Assembly: GCA_033851265.1 (NCBI GenBank)
Contig: JAWWOW010000025.1
Span: 62,001 to 126,000 of the forward strand
From: JAWWOW01 sp033851265
Lineage (GTDB): Bacteria > Actinomycetota > Actinomycetes > JAWWOW01
Length of the DNA stretch: 64,000 nucleotides
Reading direction: 5' to 3'
Numbering within the stretch: position 1 is the stretch's first letter; every line of letters starts with the position of its first letter. The position numbers and the translations under genes are program-made. Under the pieces are notes generated by a model that was not told where the DNA came from, did not search any database, and saw nothing but the letters and a program-made list of their open reading frames with translations. Shown piece by piece: positions 63,802 to 64,000 of this stretch.

Positions 63802-64000
63802 CTACCGGGAGTCCCTTTCGATTCGGCGAGCCTCTTGCTCCGCCTCCTCCACCTCCGGTGACCTCAGCACCGCCTCGAAACCCTCTCTGGTCGCCATGTT
63901 CACCGGCTGGCCGAGCCACGCGTACGCGGCAATGAACGCGACTGTCGAGTCAAGAACGGCGAGCGCGTAGATGAGCCGCCAATGGTCCGCGCGTAAGGCG
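63802..64000 (-). CDS. C-terminal end of an unidentified membrane protein (partial)
   Basis: The frame runs from the window edge to TAG at 63802-63804 and codes for about 65 residues: a hydrophobic segment (YALAVLDSTVAFIAAYAWLG), then a charged helical tail (VEEAEQEARRIERDSR). It directly precedes the metallopeptidase with 2 bases between, suggesting an operon. Confidence 0.5.
   Translation of the reverse strand, partial: ALRADHWRLIYALAVLDSTVAFIAAYAWLGQPVNMATREGFEAVLRSPEVEEAEQEARRIERDSR

Noticed and set aside
1..64000. CRISPR arrays, rRNA genes, insertion sequences with transposase, integrase genes
   Set aside because: None were found: no regularly spaced repeats, no rRNA-like sequence and no transposase or integrase motif were seen.

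Overview
The window is high-GC, densely coded DNA from an actinomycete. GTG starts are very common, many neighbouring genes overlap as ATGA or GTGA, and the gene order phoH-ybeY-corC-cytidine deaminase-like-era ... recO-uppS ... glyS ... ppdK ... dgt-dnaG is the usual actinobacterial one. A membrane-anchored mycosin-like protease and an LAXTG-type sorting signal fit the same group. A relative of the Propionibacteriales is possible, but the sequence alone does not settle the family.

Layout. (1) 1-7 kb: an MmcQ-like protein; a DUF4396 membrane protein under what looks like a CsoR-type copper operator; then, on the minus strand, a large secreted subtilase with FG-GAP repeats followed by a SigE-type sigma factor and a membrane-anchored GerMN/Gmad2 protein. 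(2) 7-17.6 kb: HIT protein, sulfotransferase, PhoH interrupted by a 358-residue class 3-type intein, YbeY, CorC-like transporter, a GNAT enzyme, cupin, a secreted FG-GAP protein, cytidine deaminase-like protein, another GNAT enzyme, Era and an SDR. These genes serve RNA processing and ribosome assembly, with small enzymes interleaved. (3) 17.6-26.4 kb: Ohr peroxidase, a 1288-residue double cyclase-AAA-TPR regulator, SRPBCC and VOC proteins, a secreted lectin-like protein, and a GNAT-emfourin pair. (4) 26.4-45 kb: RecO, UppS, a CPBP protease, GlyRS, a secreted esterase, pyruvate phosphate dikinase, an Asp-box surface protein with an LAXTG-like tail, Dgt, a GT87-like transferase, an M23 lipoprotein, primase, the main sigma factor and a small Cys-rich secreted protein. 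(5) 45-51.5 kb: lipoprotein, mycosin-like protease, tRNA-Asn and a fungalysin M36 protease. (6) 51.5-64 kb: after a CAT-anticodon tRNA whose 3' end is followed by a tandem 16-bp duplication, the content changes. Core genes give way to unknown membrane proteins, lipoproteins, a PD-(D/E)XK-fold protein, a HEPN-type protein, an interrupted gene, short repeats and an HExxH metallopeptidase. This looks like a genomic island that runs past the end of the window. No integrase is visible.

The chromosome part combines replication, transcription and translation genes with an unusually rich set of secreted proteases and cell-wall or surface proteins. The most unusual objects are the PhoH intein, the complementary double cyclase, the putative copper operator over a start codon, the tRNA-linked island with its nuclease and HEPN genes, and several unexplained inverted repeats.
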